This document shows, in pieces, positions 11,561 through 23,560 of a stretch of 64,000 bases of DNA. This stretch comes from Symsagittifera roscoffensis. Taxonomy: Eukaryota; Xenacoelomorpha; Acoela; Convolutidae. The translations under genes were made by a program, and so were the position numbers. Below the pieces are notes generated by a model. The model was not told the origin of the DNA and made no database searches. It saw only the letters and a program-made list of their open reading frames with translations. Every line of letters starts with the position of its first letter. The stretch's first letter is position 1. The DNA lies in assembly GCF_963678635.1 (NCBI RefSeq), contig NC_087071.1, positions 20,859,194-20,923,193 on the forward strand, given 5' to 3'.

Positions 11561-12158
11561 TTGTTTATTAGATCTTCCAAAAACGTTTTTTCAAAATAAT
11601 TAGTTTTATGTTGCTGTTTGAAGATGAGTTTTTTGTTCGATAAGGTTCACCTATTTGATTATTGGGACAAAAAATTGATATGGGCTGGTAATAGGTTTTT
11701 CAAATTTTTCAGAACTGGCATGACAATTTCCAATCTGGAAAAACATAATTGTCAGCATTTTACACAGTGGTTTCAAAGCTTCAACTCGTTTTCCAACCCC
11801 CTCCCTCCACCTCACACTACCATCAATTTTTTGGTGTAACGAATGGTTTTACAAGGTTATTTATGAACACCCTATACGTTTGGTACAGCCTAATCAGAGT
11901 GCATGTCAATTTTTATAACGATAGAACATTGTGAACAGTAGCTTTACTAAAAAAATAAAATCAACTGAATTGGGCCCTTTTGTAATGCGACGGTCCGTGC
12001 ACCGATTGGATAGGGCCATACCAACGCCATGCAAATATATCAGCCAAATTTTTTTGAATAAATCAAGCCATTTTCAAAGCATTCAGAGAATTGTCAATCA
12101 AAATCTACCCTATTCGATTATAGCACACATGAAATTGTCTTTGTTGGATGTATTTTGA
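11560..12158. repeat. Block B, second copy
   Basis: Begins abruptly at GCTTGTTTATTAG, where the LINE 3' flank (AAAGCTTG) meets block B (TTGTTTATTAG) with a shared TTG. It then matches 9896-10448 and continues past the point where the first copy stops, into block D. Confidence 0.8.
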
Positions 12159-13199
12159 AGTTTTTTGCACCCTCTGAGGCAGATGATTGCACTCCTCAGA
12201 AGTGCAAATCTTAATTTTGATCTTTAAAATTTATTGTGTCCGAGTATGATTCGTTCGGTTTTTCGCAAAGTTTCTCTGTTAGTTTCTGGACGGTTTTCGT
12301 AGAGCCTGGTGCAGCTCCTACCAGTACACGCAAAAACTAATGAAACCAAGCTGCTGTGTTCCACATCCAGAATTCTTTGTTGTTATTTTAATGTTTTGAC
12401 ACTCTTATAATATTTGTAAGCGTCAGATATAGTCAAGGGCAGGATTCAGCATGGGAAAAAATTTTTACACCGAACTGAAAAAGGTTGGACTGGGTCGGCC
12501 TCCCCAGAGTCCAATTGCCTTGATTTCAAGTCGAACGTCATAGTTTGTGTTGGTTGTTTTAGTGAATGCTTTGGCTTTCGAACGGTTGAAATTTCGGCTC
12601 TTTTTCAACATCATGGCACACTTGGTCCTGGAGTGTCGCAGGTGTATCACGAAATTCAATATGTCTTTGGTGAGTGTATCCATTTTTGGGGTAGTTTAGA
12701 GAGAGCGCCAGTAAGAACGGTTCTCAACATGCGTGTGTATGTGAGGTTTTTAGTGGTTCCCATCCATATCTCAGATTTAAGCATTCTTTAAACCCTGATT
12801 TGTTGAGGAAAAAATTGTGATTTTTTATTAATAGCACGTGCAGCCAGTTTGATATTCCTTGATGTGATGATAGAATTCTTGTCAGGTTTTTTTTCTGATG
12901 AGAATTTTTTTTACATTTTAGCCTTTTTTGTGAGTGTCGAGTTTTGATGTCTCTATTTATCAGAGTTTGTTCCGGTTCAGCTATTTCTGTATCACTGTTT
13001 TCTAACGGATCAAAAATTGCTCGTGACCAGTCATAATTTCAGGAAAAGTCCGTGTTACTGAGGAAGTCCAATGCTCCCAGGCATTGTGATAGTGCGATCT
13101 TCATCATTTATATGGTTTTTACCAGTATTACAAGGAAGTAGCTGCTGTCTCACTTTTTTTTCAATTTCATCGATTTTCTTAAATGGTTCGGGAGTTGTT
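12158..13199 (-). pseudogene. Block D: E2 C-terminus, copy 1, decayed
   Basis: Minus-strand remains of the zinc-finger and PD-(D/E)XK end of E2. GLWGGRPSPTFF lies in the open frame at 12465-12683, followed at lower coordinates by a DAYKYYE...QQRILDVEHSS-type stretch and FALLRSA-like residues. It matches 14856-15907 (offset about 2.7 kb) with few changes. In both, the residue before VKIFN is glycine rather than the catalytic aspartate, and frames are broken. The right edge at 13199 switches to block A at the shared bases TTCTGGAT. Confidence 0.7.
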
Positions 13200-13960
13200 C
13201 TGGATTTGGAGCTGCAAATTTGGCTTGTTGAGGGTGCTCAGACCACAATTTTTGATAGTTATTAGTTAAAAAAGGAGCAATTTTGTCATCCAGAAGCAGC
13301 GAGCCTTATCCCTCGCTTTGTATTTCCTTCATTGAGCTTACTACTTATTAGCTTTTTTCTCTGCTCGAGGTCACTCAGAGACGGGCTTGAAAATTGGGGA
13401 TGGGGTTTTTGGAAAGGACACGCCATACTCTTGAATTTTTTTATTCATCAAAGAGCTCATGCTTGTGGTCTGTTTGCGTCCACTTCTTTTCGGTTGCTCC
13501 AAAAAAACAAGAACGACGTTAAAAATGTTAGCCATTTTTTAACATCTTCTACATTGTAGAAGATGCCATTTTTTTTGTCCGACAGACTTTCCGCCAAGGG
13601 AACACGCGAGTCTTTTGGTACTCTCTTGAGTACTCGGACTTTTGAGATGGCTGTCTTAGCATAATTGTCTAGCACTAAATCATTACCTATTGTTGCAAAA
13701 TTAACAGATTTTACATCAACGCATGCAGGACATTGAAACCATTGGGTTTTCTTAGAGTCGTTAAGAGAAATAATTACACAATTGATATGATACCAACTAA
13801 CAAAACAATCAGATCCAATCCAGTTTATCCATCCTGAAGGTTTTTAGCAATATTTGCTTGAACACTCTTTGTTGTTTTTCCTCATCTTGACGCATCATAA
13901 AGGTAAAAAAAGGCTTTGACTGGACTTTGGGGACTGAACTAACCCATAATAAGCGGTTAG
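13199..13960 (-). pseudogene. Block A, second copy (E1 5' part)
   Basis: Copy of 8845-9600, holding the PHD-like finger, the VLKRVPKDSRVP segment (13457-13675) and the start of the RT N-terminal region. Only the 5' third of E1 is present: at 13199 it is cut and joined to block D. It cannot encode a product. Confidence 0.8.
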
Positions 13961-14856
13961 TGGGAATTTTTTAAATCAGCAAGTACAAAAAAAAAAAAAA
14001 ACATTTAAATTTTTATTTAAATTTCAAATACGAACTCTAAAAATAAAAAACAAGAACAATCTCATCCGAGCTTAGTAGATCTAGCGGTGCACAACCAGAC
14101 TCTTCAAGCCAGTTCCAGTTTCCCCTTTCCCCACAGAAAGCCACTTGACAGACCTGTCTCTGAAATCCCTTAGAGGGCGCTCCACAAACAGGCACAAATA
14201 TCAAGCAGAAAAAATCTATTTATTAAGTTTATCACAACAATAAGGCTAAATGCCTAATTGTTTATTAGATCTCCCAAAAACGTTTTTTCAAAATAATTAG
14301 TTTTATGTTGCTGTTTGAAGATGAGTTTTTTGTTCGATAAGGTTCACCTATTTGATTATTGGGACAAAAAATTGATTTGGGCTGGTAATAGGTTTTTCGA
14401 ATTTTCCAGAACTGGCATGACAATTTCCAATCTGGAAAAACCTAATTGTCAGCATTTTACACAGTGGTTTCAAAGTTTCAACTCGTTTTTCAACCCCCTC
14501 CCTCCACCTCACACTACCATCAATTTTTTGGTGTAACGAGTGGTTTTACAAGGTTATTTATGGACACCCTATACGTTTGGTACAGCCTAATCAGAGTGCA
14601 TGTCAATTTTTATAACGATAGAACAATGTGAACAGTAGCTTTACTAAAAAAAATATAATCAACTGAATTGGGCCCTTTTGTAATGCGACGGTCCGTGCAC
14701 CGATTGGATAGGGCCATACCAACGCTATGCAAATACATCAGCCAAATTTTTTTGAATAAATCAAGCCATTTTCAAAGCATCCAGAGAATTGTCAATCAAA
14801 ATCTACCCTATTCGATTATAGCACACATGAAATTGTCTTTGTTGGATGTATTTTGA
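13960..14856. repeat. Block B, third copy
   Basis: Matches 9600-10448 and 11560-12158 but is the most diverged of the three (for example GAATTTTCCAGAAC for CAAATTTTTCAGAAC near 14400). It joins block D' without a visible seam, so this is probably the original arrangement of E2 and its 3' flank. Confidence 0.75.
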
Positions 14857-16720
14857 AGTTTTTTGCACCCTCTGAGGCAGACAGAGGATTGCACTCCTCA
14901 GAAGTGCAAATCTTAATTTTGATCTTTAAAGTTTATTGTGTCCGAGTATGATTCGTTCGGCTTTTCGCAAAGTTTCTCTGTTAGTTTTTGGACGGTTTTC
15001 GTAGAGCCTGGTGCAGCTCCTACCGGTACACGCAAAAACTAATGAAACGAAGCTGCTGTGTTCCACATCCAGAATTCTTTGTTGTTGTTTTAATGTTTTG
15101 ACACTCTCATAATATTTGTAAGCGTCAGATATAGTCAAGGGCAGGATTCAGCATGGGAGTTAAAAATTTTTACACCAAACTGAAAAAGGTTGGACTGGGT
15201 CGGCCTCCCCAGAGTCCAATTGCCTTGATTTCAAGTCGAACGTCATAGTTTGTGTTGGTTGTTTTAGTGAATGCTTTGTCTTTCGAACGATTGAAATTTC
15301 GGCTCTTTTTTAACATCATGGCACACTTGGTCCTGGAGTGTCGCAGGTGTACCACGAAATTCAATATGTCTTTGGTGAGTGTATCCATTTTTGGGGTAGT
15401 TTAGAGAGAGCGCCAGTAAGAACGGTTCTCAACATGCGTGTGTATGTGAGGTGTTTAGTGGTTCCCACCCATATATCAGATTTAAGCATGCTTTAAACCC
15501 TGATTTGTTGAGGGAAAAATTGTGATTTTTTATTAATAGCACGTTCAGCCAGTTCGATGCTCCTTGATGTGATGATAGAATTCTTGTCAGGTTTTTTTTC
15601 TGATGAGAATTTTTTTTTTACATTTTACCCTTTTTTGTGAGTGTCGAGTTTTGATGTCTCTATTTATCAGAGTTTGTTCCGGTTCAGCTATTTCTGTATC
15701 ACTGTTTTCTAACGGATCAGAAAGGGCTCGTGACTAGTCATAATTTCAGGAAAAGTCCGTGTTACTGAGGAAGTCCAATGCTCCCAGGCATTGTGATAGT
15801 GCGATCTTCATCATTTATATGGTTTTTACCAGTATTACTAGGAAGTAGCTGCTGTCTCACTTTTTTCTCAATTTCATCGATTTTCTTAAATGGTTCGGGA
15901 GTTGTTCTGGATAGAACGCTTAAATTTTTAAAATCCCTTTTTGTAGCAGGAGCACGCATTTTGTGGTGATGTTTTGGCTACTTCAACTTCGCTTTCCATG
16001 TTTTTATCGCATGCTGATAATGTTCCTATAAACCGATCCAAGGACTCTAAAACCGTCTATCATTCTAACATTTGAGCCTTCGAACACTTATATGGCGCTT
16101 GCACGACGGTTTTTTTTCTAGAGTTGACACGTGGAAGGCTTCACATCGTGGCCGAAAGCCTTTCCGTCCATATCCAGGTTGCCGAGTATTGCGCAGAGAC
16201 TCTTAGGATCATCTACAGCGCTTCCGTCATCTGCGTACTGTTTTTGGGTGACGTTTGGTTTTTGCAGGAGCTTGATCAGTGGGACTATCTCAATTAGGTA
16301 AAGAGTAATTGCGAGGAGATAACTTTTCGTCGTGCCTTCGGTAGATGTCAAAATCGTGTTATTGACATATAAATTTGAAGGATGTTTATATGAGTTGGCC
16401 AGCGCATGTTGTAGTACCGGAGAAAGGATTTTTACAATTTAGGAGCAAGTTTTCTATTGAGCGAGTTGAAGGCATTTTCTTTATCAATGAGTAGTATGGC
16501 ATCCATTTCCGGTTTCTCAAACTCATTCCTCGAGCTGTTGATAGCATATTCGATTCCACACATCTGGCCCAAGCAGAGAGGGAAATTTTTCCCGAGACTT
16601 TCAAGGTCTGATTTTATACATTGGAAGGTTGTTTTGCCAATTATTTGTCTCCGAACCTTGCCTATACCAATGAGATTTTGTCCAGATTGGGGAAAACAAT
16701 TCGAATTTTGGAGTGGGAAA
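14856..16720 (-). pseudogene. E2 element: YADD-type RT with PD-(D/E)XK end, decayed
   Basis: Read on the minus strand. IGIGKVRRQIIGKTTFQCIK lies at 16690-16630, then CGIEYAINSSRNEFEKPEMD, and LLIDKENAFNSLNRK carries the first catalytic Asp (16490-16440). ILTSTEGTT and YADDGSAVDDPKSL (16240-16195) carry the catalytic YADD, and GKAFGHDVKPSTCQL follows. The connection EKKVRQQLLPSNTGK lies at 15870-15825, then the RHxE region, EIKAIGLWGGRPSPTFF (15220-15170), GVKIFNSHAES, DAYKYYESVKTLKQQQRILD (15125-15065), and FALLRSAILC near 14900. This is the usual order for the family. Part of the thumb is deleted, several frames are broken, and the catalytic Asp of DVK is glycine. It is a dead copy; block D at 12.2-13.2 kb duplicates its 3' half. 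Confidence 0.75.
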
Positions 16721-17460
16721 ATATATTTATAAGGCAGAACAAAAAATTATTTGGCGCACCATGTTTTCTATCAATAAAGTGAATATTTGCAGAGTGAATA
16801 GTTTTGGAGACAAGAAGCACATTTAGGTTAAGCTTATGAAATATCAAATTTATTAAAAAAACTCCAACCATTAGCTAAGTCTGAAACCGTAGATTAGTTA
16901 TTATTAAAGCCGGGTTCAGTAGAAAAAGGGTAAGCGAGAAAACTGTTCGCACTACCTCTATATTGGAAATTTTAGGAAAACTAGAACCCAAGAAACTTGT
17001 GATTTCGGGTGAAACTTGTGCCCTGGAAAAATTATATGGGAGAACAATAACATCAGAAGCAAGGTTGCCGCACGTAGGTTTTTTACAAGCAGTAATGACA
17101 TAACAACCTTCCTGGCTACTGATGATTGACAAAATCACACTGAGAATGTTGCAAGAATGAGTGGGATATCACCGCCGCGCAAAAAGTGTTCACGACAAAG
17201 AAGGTCTAAAAAATGTCTGCCATCGTTAAAACCAAATTTTTGATTGAACTAATATCAAAGTGGTTCACAGAAGTAGTGGACTTGAATCGAACAGGCATCT
17301 TAACATTAGGTTTCGGAAGCATCGTAGATTTTACTACCGTCGACTAACATCTAAAACCGTGTGGAGGCAAGATTTGAACTCATAGTTAACTTAAAATAGC
17401 ATTGCTCACTTCACCAGTAATTTTAAGTTAGCAATGTTGGAAGCGCTGCCTAATCGCAAA
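16720..17460. other. No gene recognised
   Basis: The open frame at 16875-17138 (minus) lies where the N-terminal part of E2 would be expected but shows none of its motifs. I see no RNA gene or tandem repeat here. Confidence 0.4.
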
Positions 17461-19010
17461 AAGCAGCCAGTACTCAACACACTTAACAAATTTAGGAGCA
17501 AGGAGCTGCCTGTGAAACTAAATGTACAAACTCACAAACCCGTTTGTATTTTCATTCGATTTGATTTGTAAACAAGAAGTGTTTACCAAATCTAAACAAA
17601 TAAAAAATGAAACGGTCCGTAAATAAGTTTAAACAAAAATGGTCATCTAACAGAAAAATATCTATTGATTTTTGACAATTACAAAAAACTAAATCTATCA
17701 ATCATGTTCTTGTAAAATTAAAATTTGCTTCAAAAAATTATATTTTTAAATCTAATCTTGCTAAAAATCCAATACCTTCAATTACTTTCATTGTTTTTTG
17801 CCTAAAAAAATTTCGATATGACCCAAAATTTTTGTTCCGAAGGGTAAACCCATTTGTCTTCTCTGGGGCTTTAGGACGCACTGGGAATAGTTTAAACATC
17901 TCTTTCTGTCGACAGAGGACCTGTTTGACCGGATGCTGGCAGCTGATTTGGAAGCGGCATCATGCTCCAGGTATCAAGAGAATTCAATTGTCTCGTCCAC
18001 CACGCAGCTGAATTAGATAGAACCTCTTTCGGAGACTGATCAGACAAAAACCAATGGGACAAGAAGCTTTATTTTCACTACCCGAACCAATTGAGTTTGA
18101 ATGTGATTTGCCCGAAGCACCACTCATTGCTAACTTTGCAAAAGAGGAGGAAAATCACATGAATTAGCTTAAAGAAGAAAAAGAAATACTTTATCCAATA
18201 AAAATCGAAGAAATTGAAATGTATGAACATTTGCTAAAACAAGAATAAGTTTTTTTTATCAAATAACATCTTACAATAAATTGAATTAAATGAACAATCC
18301 TATTTGTTTTTTAAATTTAAAATTATTCCACCCAATCTTTCTATAGACTGCCACTGTTTCATATTCAAGGTACATTTATGAAAGAAAATTTTTTTTTAGT
18401 CTGAACTCGCGAGTATATATCATGTTCTTGTATATTGTTCCAATTTCGTAGATCTCTCATAAAAATTAATTTTTCAAAAAATTTAGTTTTTTGTTGCTGT
18501 TTCAAGATGAAATTTTGGTTCGATAGGGTTCACTTATTTGATTATTAGGACAATCCAGATTGAAATAGGCTGGTAATGAGTTTTTCGAATTTTCCAGGAA
18601 GGGCATGGCAATTTCCAATCTGGAAAAACATCATTGGCAACAGTTTACACAGAGAAGCCAATAGTCAATACACGCAACGAGTTAAGAAGCAGGGAGCTAC
18701 CTAGGAAATTGTATTTTCAAATTTAATTTTTTTTTGTATTTTCAACCGATTTGATTTGTAAGCAAGGAGTTTTTAACCAAACACAAAATCAAATGGCCGG
18801 TAAATAAGTTTAAGCAATATTGGTCAACTAAGATAATAAATCAATTGATTTTTGACAATTACAAAAAACTAAATCTATCAATCATGTTTTTGTAAATTTA
18901 AAAATTGATTCTACAAATTAAACTTTGCTTATCTAACCGTAATAAAATTCTGTTACCTTCATTTATTTTGATTGTTTATTGATTTTAAAAATTTCGATAT
19001 GTCCCAATTT
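17460..19010. repeat. Two direct repeats (~360 bp) around decayed sequence
   Basis: 17460-17830 and 18660-19010 are diverged direct copies. Both contain ATTGATTTTTGACAATTAC and AAACTAAATCTATCAATCAT and both end in AATTTCGATATG. Between them lie an exon-like stretch (17900-18245), the retroelement flank shared with 3680-3800 (18250-18390), and a diverged block B (18460-18660). The arrangement looks like a small element bounded by direct repeats, or two copies of one repeat; I saw no clear TG...CA ends. Confidence 0.5.
17905..18248 (+). pseudogene. Decayed acidic exon-like stretch
   Basis: After an acceptor-like CTTTCTGTCGACAG, one frame reads EDLFDRMLAADLEAASCSR. Another, from the ATG at 18056, reads GQEALFSLPEPIEFECDLPE, then an in-frame stop, then an acidic tail ending LLKQE at a TAA (about 18248). 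AATAAA follows near 18274. The composition is coding-like, but frames are broken and I do not recognise the protein. It may be part of the surrounding repeat. Confidence 0.3.
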
Positions 19011-22000
19011 CCGTTAAGGGAACATGTCGTTTCTCCATTTCCATTTTTTTAAAACCAAACAGTAATTTCAGTGACAGAAACACTGTCAAACTGTAAACAA
19101 TAAAACTATACTCCAAACTTGATTATTTTTTTTGAAACAAAAGTTAAACAAAACTGAAATGAAAATTTGATAAGTTTCTTAAATTTAAAACTAGACAAGT
19201 TATAAAGTTTTAAAAAATACAGAAACCTAAATTAGGTTAATCAACTTTGATTAATAATGACAATTAATCCAGTTTTGCAAAAAAGGTTGTTTTTAAAAAC
19301 TGTTACCTGCTCATTAAATGTCTCAGATATTTTTATGATCAATAATAATAAGTTTGTAAATATTTACTTTTTTTGAGGCTGATGATGTGACAAAATTGCA
19401 AAACCATTGGAGTATTTTCGTTTTGATTCGTTATTTTTCGATTTAAAAAATTGCGTCAGAAAATGTCGTAGCAATTAGCAAAAGTTTTAAGCCAGCGCCG
19501 CCTCAATTAAGAACCAATAAGACGTTTACATACAAAAGTACATGATTTTGTGCAGAATTTTTTTATGTTAATCAAATTGTCAATGTTATGGTTTTTTTAT
19601 TACATTTTACAATCTAATCTTGTTTTTTTTTTGTTTTATTTAATACATTTTAACATCTAGTTTTCTACAAGTTTAGAAAATAGAAAAACTGCAGAAAATA
19701 GGGTTTTTTCAAACCTTGTGAATGCTATTCTGAGGGCTATCACTCATCATAAACAACCAATTTTGGGAGATCTTCAAATTTTTTTCCTAATTACCAACCC
19801 CCTACACACAGATGAAGACTTTTTTGTGGAATGATACTATCAGCATTTCGATCACTACCCACAGATCTAAAAATTACCGACCATTTGTGCCTCCTGAATA
19901 AAACTAAAAGCAAAGAGTGAGCAAATCAGCGCGATGGTGAATTAAATGGAAAAAGCATGCCCGATATCGAAAAAACATTGAAGAGTTAGGGATAATTTGT
20001 GATTCGCATCAAACATTACCTTGTATCAAAGAGGATGTGACAGCTTCAGCCAGGGCTGCTAAAAATCATCCGGAGCTTCCTCAAAATAGGTCCTGCAGTT
20101 GAAGTCGCTCAGGCTGGTAGTGGAGAACCAGAGCAAAATAACATGACTGATCGGGAAGACAAGATCAACAAAGAACAGCTAGATAAGATGACAGAAGAGG
20201 AGAGTAATCAAGTTGAATTTACTCAAAATTTTGGTTTTGAATACCAGTTTCCTTTGAGTATTTTTGAAAAGTTGCCCAGAAACCAAAAATGTACACGACA
20301 TTTTGTAACTCAGGGTACGCGATGATGTTTTTGAGGATGATGCGGTCCACATTTTCAGTGAATTTTTTTTCAAAAATAAAAAAAAATCGGCTACCAGCAG
20401 CCCAAACAAGGAAATCATGAATATTCACCCCAAGACCTATGCTTGTAGTGCAGCATCGGGACAACGCAAGTCAGATGTTTGCAAATATGGTGCGGAGCAT
20501 AAACAATTCAATCAGTTTTTAACACCAAAAGATGAAATTTCATCATCTTTTTTTTGCGAACCAGAATCAAATGAGTTATAAAAGTTTTCAATTTGTGATA
20601 TAAATTCACCTGTGATTCGACATCTCACCACTAGGACAGAAGAAAACCCGAGATAGGACATATCCGAGGTCATGTCATTACCTGGTGCAGATTGGAAATG
20701 AGAGTACGAGCGCATGATTGTCATAGGAGATTGTAGATGATTAGCATGGGAGCTAACAATAGTTTTAGGCTAACGGCAATTGAAGTAATTCGAATCTCAA
20801 GAAAGAGACCGAGACGAAGCATGGGCAACAAAAAATACTTGTTCGCAAGGATGGTGCCTCGTGGTTGCAAGGTAATAAACTTCAAAGTTCTCTACCTTCC
20901 ATAATACGATGGGTATTTTCAACGCTAGTGATAGGCTCGTAAAAATGAATGTCCTAAACTCAAAACTAATTTCGATAAAACAAAATTTTCGACAAAGATT
21001 GCTCGAAAACGAAAGAATGATTTTGGAACTCCAGGTAACACATGGACGGACACCTTTGGATGAAGTGATTCATAATTTTAGCAAAAATTACTCAAAAAAA
21101 GAAATACTTAAGACTAGGACTGACGAGAAGATTATTATGCTTAATTGTCGTCGGATATTGTAGACTGAGCTAACACAAGCCTCAAGCTACTGACATTGGA
21201 AACACTTCAAATCTGAAGGAAAAGACCGAGAAGAAACACAAATATTATAGTTCCGAAATCCAAAATTCGACTCAAAAGAAAAACTAATAAAATGTTTTAT
21301 TAATCGAGGATGAAAAACAAAACAGAAAAAAGAATGTCTTAAATTTTATATCTTTTGATAAATTTCATTTCTATAAATAAAATCATTGCAGAAAAACTGA
21401 TAACGGATTTTCAAAGTCACGGTTCTCAAAAACAATTCTCGTTAAGCATGAGTTCGAAAAATTCAGCTAAAATTGGATTTGAGAAATTTAGGGCAATTGT
21501 CAAGAAGAAAAAAGTATAAACTGATATTACAAAAAGTCCAATCGTTCATAAATCAATGAAGATTTCGGTTAAGTTAAAAAACAATGAACTCTTTAGGACA
21601 TACTTTTCTATTTTCTGCAAAGTTAGGTTGCTTTGAAAATAAAAAGCATCAAAAATCCATTGAAAAAAAACAGTCACCACAGAGAAAGTGACATTTGGGA
21701 GGAACGATAAATCGGTAAGGTGTTTTATGTTATTGATCTGCTTAAGTGAGTGGATGAAAAATGGTCAAAATGTGCAAAGAATCTAATTTGTGGCAATTTT
21801 AGCAACTCATCATTTTTTAGCAGACATCGATGTTTTTCTAAAACAGCGAAAACCAACGAAAACAGTGGGGGAAGCTTTATGTAACATAGAAAGCGCAGCA
21901 ACAGCCTATACAGAGAAAGTATGTCATACAACATAAAATAACATTGGATCACTTGTTTTTGTTATTTTTTCACAAGAGAATTTTTAAATAAGGAAGAAAA

Positions 22001-23560
22001 AACTTGATGAAGTAAGCCAGGTATTGTTTTCAAGCTTTGCTCATTTTTTTTTCAAACCAGAGGCACTTGCTGTCGAGATAATACGAAAATAAAGAACAAT
22101 TTGTTGCATTTTTTGGCCATGATCAAATAAAACGAGATAAGTGGGTAAAAATTTTTTAGAATAAGGTCAAAGAATGGACATTCTAATTGTTAGTAAACTT
22201 AAGCTGGAAACACAAGGCTGAGAAACGCCTAAAATCTGTTGTATCACCTCTAGGCAACTCGCTTGCTAAATTTTTTGACAAGATTGATTGATAGAGCCAA
22301 TTTGAAACCAATAAAACCCAAGATAACTAAGAACTGATTGAAAACCTTGTATCAGGTACTGATATAGCTATAATATCTTTTAGGTGAAATTTTTTTAATC
22401 CATTTTTCCCCTGATGAATGCCATAAAAAATTGCAATACAAAAATTAAGAACTACAAGGAAAAAACCTCTGATATCTGCGGTCAGGAATGCATGTTTCAA
22501 GTGTAATTTTCATGTTGTTTCCGGAATGTTGGCTTACCCGTTGGCACTTTCCTTGCAGTAAATCTTGCAAACATCTGGCTAAAGTTGTTGTGAATTGATT
22601 TTGAAACACGCAATGATTGGGGATTCACATCCAGTGGCGATCATCAACGGTTTGTGCTCACGTTGCAAAAACAAAGTCACAGACCGAAACAGGCGCCATC
22701 TCAAATAGTGAAAATGATCCGATGAAAAATATGCCGCAGAAAAAACAAGAATTTTGGTTTTGTGAAAGTTGCTGCCGCGCAAAGAACAAAAACAGGATAA
22801 TTCATAATTTTCAAATGAAGTAATGTTTTTTTTTCTACGGTCGCAGGTAAGTTAACTCGATATACTTCAGGCAACTGATTCTGCTCAGTAGAGTTTTCAT
22901 AAAATTTAAGAAAACGTACTCAAAACGCATTTTTGCTGTTCCTGGTTTATAAATGTTACATAATGGTATAAATGGTATAAATGGTATTTACATAAAGGTA
23001 TCAAATGGCAAAACTAACATGCTCATGGAACCAAAAACCAACAAGCATAGGATTTAAACTGAAGCATAGGAGCTGCTCTTCAACTGATGTTTACAATCAA
23101 AGTGTTATCCAAGGCACAGAAGCAGTGTTTTGTTGGAGTCTTTGAGATTACATTCAAATGGGAACTTATTGATAAAGCTGAGGGTGCAGCTGTTGACATT
23201 TCAGAAAAGTGAAATTTGGTCCACTAATTTCACAAAAAAGACATGAAGCAAAACCCTGCAAAATAAAGTTAAGTCAAAGGAATGTGAGAAGAGTTCTGTA
23301 ACTCGACCAAAAAATTGATGAGAAACTTTGAAAGCTGAAACTTTGAAAGCTGATGAAAATCAAGGTAACCGAGAAAAAAATTGTGACGAAGCTGCAAATT
23401 GATTGGTGTCAAAATTGTTTTCTGCGAAATACAACCAAGAAACACAATCATGCTTATTTGCGCTGAAGTCATCTTTTTAATTGACCTCAAGTCCAGATTG
23501 GTTTATAAAAAGTGGGTCAAATAAAGTGTTCGGCAATTGAACACTTGAACTGGAGAACAT
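19010..23560. other. Gene-poor AT-rich region
   Basis: Mostly low-complexity AT-rich DNA. A coding-like open stretch at about 20047-20325 (plus) contains EQNNMTDREDKINKEQLDKM and ends at a TGA; another at 20909-21163 is rich in Lys, Glu and Arg. I recognise neither, and neither has a convincing start, splice sites or continuation. A short tandem run of AATGGTATA lies at 22963-22992. I see no RNA gene. Confidence 0.4.

Noticed and set aside
22405-22440. CTGATGA, the core of a hammerhead ribozyme
   Set aside because: No GAAA partner or pairing stems at the needed spacing. Similar CTGATGAG at 12895 and 15598 fails for the same reason.
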